Shown here piece by piece: positions 8,010-15,953 of a DNA stretch of 45,893 nt. This DNA comes from DIGJ01 sp031553075 (GTDB lineage Bacteria; Bacillota; Clostridia; Lachnospirales; Lachnospiraceae). Both the position numbers and the translations under genes were made by a program. The notes below the pieces were generated by a model that did no database searches, had not been told where the DNA came from, and saw only the letters and a list, made by a program, of their open reading frames with translations. The stretch lies in the NCBI GenBank assembly GCA_031553075.1, contig JAVBLX010000138.1:1-45893 (forward strand), given 5' to 3'. Numbering within the stretch: the stretch's first letter is position 1; every line of letters begins with the position of its first letter.

Positions 8010-8038
8010 ATTATAGACATCAGTAAAAAAATTGTCAA
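8010..8038 (-). promoter_or_regulatory. Perfect consensus sigma-A promoter of the small toxin gene
   Basis: On the minus strand TTGACA (8033-8038) and TATAAT (8010-8015) are separated by exactly 17 nt. Predicted initiation is near 8002, about 50 nt before the toxin ATG. No intrinsic terminator with a T-run is visible between the peptide gene and the AAA ATPase gene, so this promoter may also transcribe the ATPase gene and the cas5-cas2 block. Confidence 0.85.
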
Positions 8039-8043
8039 TGGTA

Positions 8044-8072
8044 TTGTTCATTTTATTATTTCCATTTAATAT
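8044..8072 (+). promoter_or_regulatory. Promoter of the crRNA-like unit
   Basis: On the plus strand TTGTTC (8044-8049) and TAATAT (8067-8072) are 17 nt apart, giving a start near 8079, just ahead of the pseudo-repeat. Its -35 box is 5 bp from the toxin -35 box, so the two promoters are back to back. It is weaker than the toxin promoter by consensus match. Confidence 0.6.
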
Positions 8073-8093
8073 ATTTTATGATATATTGAATGT

Positions 8094-8128
8094 GTCTATT
8101 AAGCTGTAGCTTAATTGTGGATTGAAAT
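8094..8128 (+). repeat. Degenerate stand-alone I-C CRISPR repeat
   Basis: This 35-nt pseudo-repeat keeps the first GTC and the last 12 nt (GTGGATTGAAAT) of the array repeat. The GC-rich stem is replaced by an A/T-rich perfect stem (8098-8105 with 8108-8115, loop GT). It is on the plus strand, opposite to the array, and some 7.6 kb from it. Confidence 0.85.
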
Positions 8129-8154
8129 ATTCTTATTTGAATTATTTATGGCAA

Positions 8155-8209
8155 GAGGACTGTCGCGCTAACGATTTTTTAATCGCTAATACGACAGTCC
8201 TCCTATTTT
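8155..8209. terminator. Long hairpin terminator shared by the crRNA-like RNA and cas3
   Basis: GAGGACTGTCG (8155-8165) pairs perfectly with CGACAGTCCTC (8192-8202). An inner stem around CGATT/AATCG closes on a T-rich loop. On the plus strand it is followed by CTATTTT; on the minus strand it lies just after the cas3 stop codon, and most inner mismatches become G-U pairs. The 5' side from 8162 (GTCGC) coincides with the expected start of a second pseudo-repeat. Confidence 0.75.
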
Positions 8210-10376
8210 AAAACATTACGGCTCGTCCATATTCTATGTCCAAAGACAGGCCCATCTCTTCCGTATATTCTTCTAAACTTCGCAGTACAAAAAAGTCTTC
8301 CTTCAAATCCTCAGAAACTGGCTGCAACATCCCCGCCGCATTCAACCTGTCAAAGATTCCCTCATAAACATTAATGCAATACTGCCCGGCCTCTCTCATC
8401 AGACTCTTAGTTGCTCCTCTTTTCTGTATTTCCTTCAAAATATTATCTGCCCGTTCTTCCTTATTAACAAAAATTGTCATGGTATTTTCCTCAATAAGCT
8501 TAAACTCTTTACCTACTTTTGCAAACGAGAATCTCCCTCCCTTAAATTGACTTAAAATATTCTTTTTATCCAGTGATTCACCCTGAAAATGATACAGCAT
8601 TTCAAAATATTTCTGAATGGAATCCAGTGAAGATATGTCGGGGCACTCGTCCAAAAGAGCTTTTGTTGTCGCAATCTGCTGGCGCTGCCCTGGTATATAA
8701 GCGTTTTCATCTAATTGAAACATATAAGTAACACTGCTTTCAGCCGCTTTCTTTCCTTCCCGGTTGCATCTTCCGGCAGCCTGTATAATAGAATCAATTC
8801 CGGCCAATTCCCGATACACTGCACAAAAGTCCAAGTCAACTCCGGCCTCCACCAGGCTGGTGGAAATTACAATACATTTTTCCCCAGCACTCAAACGTTT
8901 TCTGATTAATTCAAGAACTCTTTTTCTATGCACCGGATACATCGCTGTGGACAAGTGAAAGGCTCCTTCTCCCGCAAGTCTTTTATAGACATTCTGCACT
9001 CGTTTCTTTGTATTCAAAATGCACAGTGCCTGTTTCTCGTGCAATAAACTCTCCACCAACTCGTCCTCCGAAATGCGTTCGAGGTTCTTCATGGTTACTC
9101 GTTTAAAAAAATCAAATTGTTCTTCCATTCTCGGGCATAATTCGATGGGATTAAAGTCTCCTGAAAACAGCTTCTGCAATGCCGGCTGAGTTGCTGTACA
9201 TAAAACAATACTGGTTCTATAGTAAGACACCAACTGTTCCATTATCGCTATGCAAGGTTTTAAATAATCATTGGGAAGCATTTGAGCTTCATCAAATATC
9301 ACCACACTATTGGCAATATTATGTAGCTTCCTGCACTTAGTCGATTTATTTCCATAGAGTGATTCAAAAAACTGCACATTTGTTGTAACAATAATTGGTT
9401 TATCCCAATTTTCAGTTGCCAACTGTAAGGCCTTCAGTTGTTCATCCTCTTCTTTATTTCTATCCTTATCCCCAGCATCATAGTTCACATTACAATGATC
9501 TTCCAGCACATTCTCTCTACCCAGTATATCACTGAATACTTTTGCATTCTGTTCAATAATACTTGTGTATGGAATCACATAAATAATATGATCCAATTTA
9601 TTTTCAACCGCATGACGCAAAGCAAATGCCAAAGATGCTACGGTTTTTCCGCCACCAGTAGGCACAGTCAATCGGAACAGTCCTCTATCCATCTGCCCCT
9701 TTTCAAGGCAATTTTTCAATATTTCGGTTCTTCTTCCATTTACAGTCTCATCGCCTTCGTTCGTAAGCCAGCTTGAAATATGGCTCATTAACTTTTCCAG
9801 CAAATCCTCCATAGGAGCACCTGAATCTCGCTCACATTCTCCCCCCTTCATGAAATATTCGGTATCCAAAAAATCTGCATCTACAAGGCAGGAATACAGC
9901 ATCCGAATGAATACGCTCATAATCAAATCCGGATTATCCCCTTTTTTGGGTTGAAAAGGCGGCTTTGATAACGCTGGCACTTCTATTTCCTGGGCAAAGG
10001 CCTGATAATTCTCAATTTTTTTCTTAACTCTTCCCTGTATCGTACCCGCTGTACCCAAGTCGGTACACTCACCTGTGTCTGGCAATCCAGCATGATGTCC
10101 TGCAATACAATAAGCCAGAAATTTGTAGAAGCCTCCCATATCCCAGCACAACTGCGCCCCTGCCGTTGCATGATCTACCTTTTGGCCATCCGCTTGTATT
10201 CTCTTCTGAAAGCCATCGGAATACTTGCCAATATCATGTAATTTACCGCAAGCATATCCCCATTCACCACAGTCAAATGCCTCTGCAAATTCTGCTGCCA
10301 GCTTGCCTGTGCCTTCTAAATGTGCCTTTATCGTCTGTTCTTCTCCGTTCTCATTAATATGAGCAATATATTTCAT
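8208..10376 (-). CDS. cas3: CRISPR-associated nuclease-helicase Cas3
   Basis: This 722-residue protein has the N-terminal HD nuclease domain (LHDIGK with H47-D48, VDHAT, GHHAG at 93-97), then the superfamily 2 helicase: Walker A PTGGGKT near 239-245, DEAQ at 362-365, CTATQP, SLVEAGVDLDF and QAAGRCNREG. Cas3 unwinds and degrades the non-target strand after Cascade recognition. A GAGGAG site lies 8 nt before the ATG. In most I-C loci cas3 is directly followed by cas5; here about 2.3 kb (toxin island, ATPase gene, decayed gene) separate them. A probable terminator follows the stop, so cas3 is likely its own transcript. No convincing promoter was pinned down in 10377-10451. Confidence 0.97.
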   Translation of the reverse strand: MKYIAHINENGEEQTIKAHLEGTGKLAAEFAEAFDCGEWGYACGKLHDIGKYSDGFQKRIQADGQKVDHATAGAQLCWDMGGFYKFLAYCIAGHHAGLPDTGECTDLGTAGTIQGRVKKKIENYQAFAQEIEVPALSKPPFQPKKGDNPDLIMSVFIRMLYSCLVDADFLDTEYFMKGGECERDSGAPMEDLLEKLMSHISSWLTNEGDETVNGRRTEILKNCLEKGQMDRGLFRLTVPTGGGKTVASLAFALRHAVENKLDHIIYVIPYTSIIEQNAKVFSDILGRENVLEDHCNVNYDAGDKDRNKEEDEQLKALQLATENWDKPIIVTTNVQFFESLYGNKSTKCRKLHNIANSVVIFDEAQMLPNDYLKPCIAIMEQLVSYYRTSIVLCTATQPALQKLFSGDFNPIELCPRMEEQFDFFKRVTMKNLERISEDELVESLLHEKQALCILNTKKRVQNVYKRLAGEGAFHLSTAMYPVHRKRVLELIRKRLSAGEKCIVISTSLVEAGVDLDFCAVYRELAGIDSIIQAAGRCNREGKKAAESSVTYMFQLDENAYIPGQRQQIATTKALLDECPDISSLDSIQKYFEMLYHFQGESLDKKNILSQFKGGRFSFAKVGKEFKLIEENTMTIFVNKEERADNILKEIQKRGATKSLMREAGQYCINVYEGIFDRLNAAGMLQPVSEDLKEDFFVLRSLEEYTEEMGLSLDIEYGRAVMF

Positions 10377-10451
10377 TTGCTTTTCTCCTCGTATAATTTT
10401 TAATTGATGTTCTTTTAAAATTCTTTCAATTCTTCACAAACTATTTACAAG

Positions 10452-11666
10452 TCAAAATATACTATTTTCCATAATTGATACCCAATCCTCAAAATCAATT
10501 ATATAATTACCGGAAGTTTGAAAAAAAGAAGCGTGAATAACAACATTCCCTTTCTGTATCACAATGGTTGGAAAGTGAAATCGATCTGCATAAGCAACTA
10601 CATAATCTACATCAAGCATTGGTGCTTCAAGAGCTTCCGCCCTCTTTGTACGCCAATCCTGTTGATAGTATTCTAACGCCAACCGTTTCGCTATACTGGG
10701 ATTCATTGCTACGTGATAATTAACATTAAGTCCTCCCTTTATTACCTTCCCATCTGTATAAGTAATTTCTGCATATTCATTCCATTCTATATTATGGGCA
10801 GCAAGCCAATCTGACCATTCACAAATCGTATTATATTCTTTTCCCGGCATTGTCGTTTGATAGGTAAAGTCCCTGTCACCAGCGAAATCAACCATTGTTG
10901 CAAAAGGTAGATTTTTAGCATAATCATCAATCGGTATTTTATCTTTACCCAAAACAGAATTATTCCACTGTTGAAATAACATCCAAACAACCCCAATTAC
11001 CAAGACAATATGCAATATGTTCTTACCGTGATAAATAACCGTGTGCTTTTTCCAATTTTTTGCAGACTCCAACACACCATCATTGCGAAGTTTCTTTTGT
11101 AATTTACCAAGAAAAAAAACTTCAGCCAATGACTCCGCAAATGACCACATCATTATTAAAGCCCACAACAGAAAAAACCAGGTTCGCATATTAATCATCA
11201 TGAGAAATATACCTCCACGACTTAGTAGCAGTGTATAGAAACCAAACCATAAAAGCGTGAAAATTCCTGCCTTTGCCTGGCGCTTCCGGACAGCATTCAG
11301 GGCAAGGGCTTGAACCTCCGGGTCCGTATTTAATTCTCTGGCTCCAGACTTAAAAGTACGATAGATATAGAAATCTCCATATCTTCGAATATATGTCCAA
11401 TCATATTTTTTGCTTAACTCAATTGCTTCCGGGTCAGGTTCGCCCTCATGATCGGCCCATATGTTTGTACTTTTTGGTGCAGCCTCCAAACGGTATTTTG
11501 CATTTTGGGGTTCACCTTGCTCAAAGGTTGCGAAGAGACCATCTTTTGCAAGAAGGAAACCTTTTTGCGCCATATTTGTCAGCCAGCCTTCCAGTCCCTC
11601 TACATCGTAAGATGGACATGGTGCCAAACGATATATGCGCCTTACTTTTTTCTCTTTATCAATCAT
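10452..11666 (-). CDS. DUF2812 membrane protein
   Basis: This 404-residue protein starts MIDKEKKVRRIYRLAPCPSY. The N-terminal part (FxxLEGWLTNMAQKGFLLAKDG type) is DUF2812. Three hydrophobic segments follow: GIFTLLWFGFYTLLL, TWFFLLWALIMMW and NILHIVLVIGVVWMLF. The last 150 residues are predicted extracytoplasmic or soluble and unknown. I prefer the ATG at 11666 to the ATG at 11684 because AGGGTG precedes it and it overlaps the padR stop by 8 nt. DUF2812 proteins are routinely encoded next to PadR regulators; the molecular role is unknown. Confidence 0.85.
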   Translation of the reverse strand: MIDKEKKVRRIYRLAPCPSYDVEGLEGWLTNMAQKGFLLAKDGLFATFEQGEPQNAKYRLEAAPKSTNIWADHEGEPDPEAIELSKKYDWTYIRRYGDFYIYRTFKSGARELNTDPEVQALALNAVRKRQAKAGIFTLLWFGFYTLLLSRGGIFLMMINMRTWFFLLWALIMMWSFAESLAEVFFLGKLQKKLRNDGVLESAKNWKKHTVIYHGKNILHIVLVIGVVWMLFQQWNNSVLGKDKIPIDDYAKNLPFATMVDFAGDRDFTYQTTMPGKEYNTICEWSDWLAAHNIEWNEYAEITYTDGKVIKGGLNVNYHVAMNPSIAKRLALEYYQQDWRTKRAEALEAPMLDVDYVVAYADRFHFPTIVIQKGNVVIHASFFQTSGNYIIDFEDWVSIMENSIF

Positions 11667-11991
11667 AGCTATCACCCTGCTCATTGGAAGCGCCTTCAGC
11701 GTCTAGTACACATTGCTGCAGGCGTTTCAATTCACTTTCATAAGCTCTTTTTCCCTTTTCACTTATGCAATAAGTACGTTTACGACCGTCAACTTCAATT
11801 TCCCGAATGTAGTTTTCTTTCTCAAACTTGGCAAGAATGGTATAAAGCGTTGCTGGCCCCATTTGCACCCGCCCATGTGTACGCTGGTCAATATAGTCAG
11901 CAACATCTATTCCACACATGGGACTTTGTTGAAAAGCCATAAGCACGTAGAACATGGATTCCGTCAAAACCTCCATTGCTTTTTTAGGCAA
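11659..11991 (-). CDS. PadR family transcriptional regulator
   Basis: From a TTG at 11991 the protein is 110 residues, the usual PadR length, starting PKKAMEVLTESMFYVLM. The winged helix includes GIDVADYIDQRTHGRVQMG, ATLYTILAKFEKENYI and the wing EIEVDGRKRTYCISEKG. GAGGGA lies 6 nt before the TTG. The same frame is open upstream to 12240, but that extension includes the promoter region and has no family match, so I leave it out. It is co-transcribed with the DUF2812 gene, which it probably represses together with itself. Confidence 0.88.
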   Translation of the reverse strand: MPKKAMEVLTESMFYVLMAFQQSPMCGIDVADYIDQRTHGRVQMGPATLYTILAKFEKENYIREIEVDGRKRTYCISEKGKRAYESELKRLQQCVLDAEGASNEQGDSYD

Positions 11992-12012
11992 GTTAAATCC
12001 CTCCTCAAGGCA

Positions 12013-12069
12013 ATATCGTAATATGATATCGTTTAATGATATTATACTGCTTATATGCGAACCTGTCAA
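12013..12069 (-). promoter_or_regulatory. padR promoter with A/T-rich operator
   Basis: TTGACA (12064-12069) and TATAAT (12041-12046) are exactly 17 nt apart on the minus strand, a perfect consensus. Just downstream, 12013-12042 contains the repeated palindrome-like motif ATATCGTAATATGATATC and ATATCGTTTAATGATAT, a plausible PadR binding site overlapping the initiation region. Confidence 0.8.
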
Positions 12070-12266
12070 TAAACGCCTTTGAAGAAATTGCTGTTGCAAT
12101 GATGAAAGAAACGCTTGATTTTTTTCGGAAGAAAATTCCATACAAAGTACCGTAATTCCAACATTGCATAAAAGCAAATTCATAATTAGTAATGTAGCGC
12201 CCAAATAAATGGAAGAAAATCTAAAAAAATTCCAAATCAACCGTCTTCACTGTTGATTTGGAATTT

Positions 12267-12334
12267 CATTATTTCGATTCATTATTTCGATTCATTATTT
12301 CGATTTCATTATTTCGATTTCATTATTTCGATTT
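12267..12334. repeat. Short tandem repeat, five 13-14 bp units
   Basis: The unit CATTATTTCGATT(T) occurs five times in a row (12267, 12280, 12293, 12307, 12321), followed by a partial copy. The first two units are 13 bp and the next three 14 bp. It lies between the padR upstream region and the 3' end of the HEPN gene. Function is unknown; it may vary in copy number by slippage. Confidence 0.9.
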
Positions 12335-12404
12335 GATTATTTATGTTCACTAATCTTGTTCCAGCTAATCCTAAAAGCCTCAGAGACTGCTTGCAAGAGA
12401 TGGA

Positions 12405-12839
12405 TTATATCATCGGTAACAACTTACGCTCAAACCACACCGTTTCTAATCCTAATTCTACCCTCTTCTTATTTACCATCTCAATTGTATCGTACATAGT
12501 CCGTAAACATTCCATACAAGATTCGTAGTCAACGTCAACATAATTATCGCCAGGATACTTAGCATCAAAATAAAAATCCTTTAGCATGGACAAAGCTCCT
12601 TTATCCAAAACAAACTCCATATCTGTTTTGTGAATTTCTGTATATAAGGCTCTCAGGTTATGCGTTGTCATTAGCTTAAATGGCTCAATACACACACGTT
12701 CTACAATTGATTTTAACATCTTTTCAGCTACCTGCTGTGCATTTACCGCAATTTGATTATAGTAGGGCAAATGTAATGTAGCCTGTAAAAACAGCAAATC
12801 GTTACATGCTATCTGATAAAAATCATTATTCTTATTCAT
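12405..12839 (-). CDS. HEPN domain protein of a HEPN/MNT pair
   Basis: This 144-residue helical protein fits the HEPN domain: DLLFLQATLHLPYYNQIAVNAQQVAEKMLK near the start, with the family's helix of alternating hydrophobics, then THNLRALYTEIH, carrying an R-x6-H spacing near the expected RNase motif. The following gene order is MNT (upstream) then HEPN, as in HepT-MntA toxin-antitoxin modules, where HEPN is an RNase toxin and MNT adds AMP groups to it. The R-x4-6-H motif is not a perfect fit, so activity is uncertain. Confidence 0.8.
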   Translation of the reverse strand: MNKNNDFYQIACNDLLFLQATLHLPYYNQIAVNAQQVAEKMLKSIVERVCIEPFKLMTTHNLRALYTEIHKTDMEFVLDKGALSMLKDFYFDAKYPGDNYVDVDYESCMECLRTMYDTIEMVNKKRVELGLETVWFERKLLPMI

Positions 12840-12897
12840 ATAAGCTCCCCTCTGTGCGCCTTACACACATATAGCTTAGGATGCGGGAAATTTATTC

Positions 12898-13215
12898 TCA
12901 CACGATTCGTCTATAATCCGCTCTTAATTGCTTGGCAAATGGTTCTAAGCTATTAATAAAATACTCTCTTGTAACAAATACAATGTCTACATGTAACAGC
13001 TCTGCTTCTTCTCGCAAGGAACCACTAATGCGACGTTCCGGTTTCTTGTCCGTGATAACACATATATCAATATCACTTGTGGACTTGTAACTATTTCTGG
13101 CATAGCTTCCAAATAGGCCTATTTCTTCATAATGCAAATCATAATTTTTAATTAAGGCCAATGCTTCTTCTAAACGTTTCGAAAACCAAAGTTCAACATT
13201 TTCTGCAACACACAT
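12898..13215 (-). CDS. Minimal nucleotidyltransferase (MNT) of a HEPN/MNT pair
   Basis: This 105-residue protein has the nucleotidyltransferase core: IGLFGSYARNSYKSTSDIDI, with the GSxAR turn followed by the two metal-binding Asp residues, and a third acidic residue in HVDIVFV. In HepT-MntA modules this protein neutralises the HEPN toxin by AMPylation. It is 58 bp upstream of the HEPN gene on the same strand. The 150 bp upstream (13216-13365) holds its promoter region and the GH3 gene 3' end; no clear -35/-10 pair stood out. Confidence 0.85.
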   Translation of the reverse strand: MCVAENVELWFSKRLEEALALIKNYDLHYEEIGLFGSYARNSYKSTSDIDICVITDKKPERRISGSLREEAELLHVDIVFVTREYFINSLEPFAKQLRADYRRIV

Positions 13216-13365
13216 AAGTACACCTCATTTTTTATCTATTATAATTTACATCTCTCGTATTGCCTGCTAAACATTTCTTTATATAGTATATATCCAAAAA
13301 AATTTCAAATCAACTATTTTCATTCCATTAAACATACAAGCAAGAAACCAATCGTTACTATTGGT

Positions 13366-15909
13366 TTATTTATGATACTCCTCAAAGGACGGCGAATTCA
13401 TGACAAAATACAGTAGGTTTGACACTGCCGTTTCCATCTGTTCCCTGCTCACTCTTCCCTTTTCAAATCCTTCCTTCAGCTCACGAATCACCGGCGGACC
13501 TCCCGGCATGATTACATCATTCCCAGCGGCCACGGCATCTGCTCCGTCCACTACAATGTCCATGTCACCCCAATCGGTTACCACCACACCTTTGTATCCC
13601 CATTCTTCTCGCAGAATTTTGGTGCACAAGTCGGGGCTTCCAGCGGCAAAAACACCATTTATCTTATTAAAGGAAGTCATTAAAGTCATGACCGGCGCCT
13701 TCTTAATCACCATTTCAAATGGCTTAAGATATAGTTCTCTTGCCGTTCGCTCCGTCACAATGGCATCAACCGCATCAATGGATTTTCGGGCACTGCCACG
13801 ACGATAGGTTTCCTGCTCATTTAGTGCAAAATGTTTTGGACAGCAGGTTACGCCCGTCGTTTCATAGGCACCCTGGCATATATAAATCCCACAAACACCA
13901 GCCACATATGGATCTTCTGAAAAATATTCAAAATTTCTGCCGCCAATGGGATTCCGGTGAAGATTTAATGCTGGTGCCAGCCAACTGTCGACATTTTGCT
14001 CCAGTGCTTCGTATGCACAAGCAGAGCCAAACGCATAAAGAAGCTCCGCATTAAAGCAGCAGCCTATGTTCATTCCTGTCGGCCAGGCGATTATCCCGAC
14101 TCTGGCCGGTCCGTCCTTATAGAAGGCCGAAGGGATACCATACCTGGGGATTGCTGGCGATACATATCCCATCGCCCCGGTCTTATGAGTGTTGATTGAA
14201 ATATCGGTTCCATCCGCCCTTTGAATGGTACATGGCATCTGCTTTCCCCCGCCAAAAGGCAAACCGGAACCATAGCCAACTAAAAGGGCCATTAACTCTT
14301 CATCGGCTAATTGGGAAAGGAATTCACCCATTCCCAGCGTTCCCTTTTTCACATCCAAAAGAGAACACCCGTTATGCTCCGCATTTGTTTTTTTCATTAA
14401 CTCCGCTTCTGCGATTTCAGGCAAAATATTCTCTTTCCTCAATAATGTAACCGAGGCATTTTTCTTTTCCTCAAGCTCACCCTCATAGGTAATGGGCATA
14501 ATTCCGCAAGCCGATAAAAAATCTATTTTCCCTTTATTGACCTCCTGCAAGGATAATGCATTCTCAAGCTGGTCGCAAAGAAGTCTTTCCTCCACCAAAA
14601 AGCAACCTGCAATATGAGTGCTCCTGGAAGAGTTTCCGACTCTCACATAATATTTTCCCGGCTCCAACACCCAGGCAGCCAAACTTTCATCATAGGATGC
14701 CATGTCTCTTGCCACAAATGATATTTTGACCGTCTCCTGCTCCCCTGGCTGTAATAAGGTCGTCTTGCCAGCTCCCACATAAGTCTGGTAAGGTTTTTCC
14801 AGCGTTCCATGTGGTGCAGAAATATACACCTGAACCACTTCCTTGCCTGGGTAGCGCTCCGATCTATTTCTCACAGAAGCAGTGACATGGCATGTATCAT
14901 GCTCCAGGGTCACAAGCAGTTCATCCATCTCAAACTCTGCAAAGGTCAGTCCAAAGCCAAATGGATAGAGCACATCCTTTCCAAAGGAATCAAAATAACG
15001 GTAGCCCATATATAGCCCTTCCTGATAAAGCGTTACCGGGCTTTTCTGAAATCCAACACTTCCATTTGCCGCCGCACCCAATCCGTATTCCTTATATTCT
15101 CGAATACTGTCCGGCACATCCTTATTGTAGCTAAACGTCTCCGCAGTAGAATAGGCTTCATAAGAGGGGGCTATGGTAAATGCCAGCTTGCCAGATGGTA
15201 CGGCTCTTCCCACCAAGGTGTCGGCAACCGCAGCCGGTCCCATCTCGCCAGCCATCCCAATATAAAGTACGGCTTTTATGGATTCATATTGATTTATCCA
15301 CGAAATATCCATTACGCCATTCACATTGAGAAGTACCACAACTTCAGAAAAGTGGTTACACACCCCTTCCAGCAGCTTCTTTTCACTGTCCAGGAGATAG
15401 TAATCATTCTCTACTCTACGGTCACATTCCTCACCGCCAGTGCTCCTGCCCACAACCAGAACCGCCCTTTTTGTTTCTTCTGCCGCCTGGGAAAACAGCT
15501 CTGCCGGAATCTCATTTTCTTTCGGCTGTTCATTGTATTTTCCAAAAATATCATATATAATTCCGCTGGCCACCAAATCTTCTCCAGCTTTCACCAGTTC
15601 TTCATATGGATTAAACGGTTCTTCTTGTTCAAAAACATCCAAATAATACTGATGCAGGTGTAATTCCGGAATCAGTCCAACCTTCTCACAGGCACCATAA
15701 ATTGACGGAATCTCTTTTCCCATGAAAGACATCCCCGAACCCATGCCCCCCAAATTGGGCTGATAACATGCTCTGCCAAAAAATGCCGTTTTCCCCCCTT
15801 TGAGGGGCAGGCAGTTTTCTTCATTTTTCAATAACACCAAGGATTCCTGCGCCAAAGCCTGCGCCAGAGTAATCCGACTTTCGTGTGTCATATATTCATT
15901 CTTTTTCAA
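13366..15909 (-). CDS. Glycoside hydrolase family 3 beta-glucosidase, domain-swapped
   Basis: This 847-residue enzyme starts at a TTG with AGGAGG 7 nt upstream. Domain order is reversed from common GH3 enzymes: the alpha/beta sandwich (ESLVLLKNEENCLPL, near residue 22) and a fibronectin-like part come first, and the TIM barrel is C-terminal, with LAPALNLHRNPIGGRNFEYF, CPKHFALNEQE and the nucleophile Asp near residue 779 in VVVTDWGDMD. The same order is known in Ruminococcus albus and Butyrivibrio beta-glucosidases. No signal peptide, so it acts inside the cell on imported oligosaccharides. It is the last gene of the GH94-lacI-GH3 operon. Substrate is inferred from neighbours as beta-1,2-linked gluco-oligosaccharides. 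Confidence 0.93.
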   Translation of the reverse strand: MKKNEYMTHESRITLAQALAQESLVLLKNEENCLPLKGGKTAFFGRACYQPNLGGMGSGMSFMGKEIPSIYGACEKVGLIPELHLHQYYLDVFEQEEPFNPYEELVKAGEDLVASGIIYDIFGKYNEQPKENEIPAELFSQAAEETKRAVLVVGRSTGGEECDRRVENDYYLLDSEKKLLEGVCNHFSEVVVLLNVNGVMDISWINQYESIKAVLYIGMAGEMGPAAVADTLVGRAVPSGKLAFTIAPSYEAYSTAETFSYNKDVPDSIREYKEYGLGAAANGSVGFQKSPVTLYQEGLYMGYRYFDSFGKDVLYPFGFGLTFAEFEMDELLVTLEHDTCHVTASVRNRSERYPGKEVVQVYISAPHGTLEKPYQTYVGAGKTTLLQPGEQETVKISFVARDMASYDESLAAWVLEPGKYYVRVGNSSRSTHIAGCFLVEERLLCDQLENALSLQEVNKGKIDFLSACGIMPITYEGELEEKKNASVTLLRKENILPEIAEAELMKKTNAEHNGCSLLDVKKGTLGMGEFLSQLADEELMALLVGYGSGLPFGGGKQMPCTIQRADGTDISINTHKTGAMGYVSPAIPRYGIPSAFYKDGPARVGIIAWPTGMNIGCCFNAELLYAFGSACAYEALEQNVDSWLAPALNLHRNPIGGRNFEYFSEDPYVAGVCGIYICQGAYETTGVTCCPKHFALNEQETYRRGSARKSIDAVDAIVTERTARELYLKPFEMVIKKAPVMTLMTSFNKINGVFAAGSPDLCTKILREEWGYKGVVVTDWGDMDIVVDGADAVAAGNDVIMPGGPPVIRELKEGFEKGRVSREQMETAVSNLLYFVMNSPSFEEYHK

Positions 15910-15953
15910 TTCTTATCCTCCTCTAGTGCATCAGTTCTAAATAACCGGACCAA

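Larger units (their letters stand above)
8079..8209 (+). ncRNA. crRNA-like RNA: pseudo-repeat, 33-nt spacer, hairpin; candidate CreA
   Basis: The predicted transcript holds three parts. The pseudo-repeat (8094-8128) starts GTC, has a perfect 8-bp hairpin ATTAAGCT/AGCTTAAT, and ends GTGGATTGAAAT, identical to the last 12 nt of the array repeat in its transcribed orientation. The spacer-like part (8129-8161) is 33 nt, within the 33-36 nt range of the array. The third part starts GTCGC like a repeat and forms a long hairpin that also acts as terminator. Only the stem sequence of the first pseudo-repeat differs from a true repeat, and pairing is kept. Processing by Cas5c to an 11-nt handle guide is inferred. 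Its best match is the toxin 5' UTR 126 bases away. Confidence 0.85.

Noticed and set aside
10421..10450. Possible target of the crRNA-like guide upstream of cas3
   Set aside because: Only six seed bases (ATTCTT) match and the adjacent triplet is TCA, not TTC; the match at 7971 is far better.
11992..12240. Upstream extension of the padR frame
   Set aside because: It would run through the consensus promoter at 12041-12069 and has no PadR homology; the TTG at 11991 has a good ribosome site and gives family length.
12815..12835. ATTCTTATT match to the guide seed near the HEPN start
   Set aside because: Nine bases match but there is no TTC PAM and pairing stops immediately after.
13345..13367. 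AAACCAAT/ATTGGTTT hairpin at the end of the GH3 gene
   Set aside because: Perfect 8-bp stem, but it overlaps the stop codon and has no T-run on the minus strand, so I do not call it a terminator.
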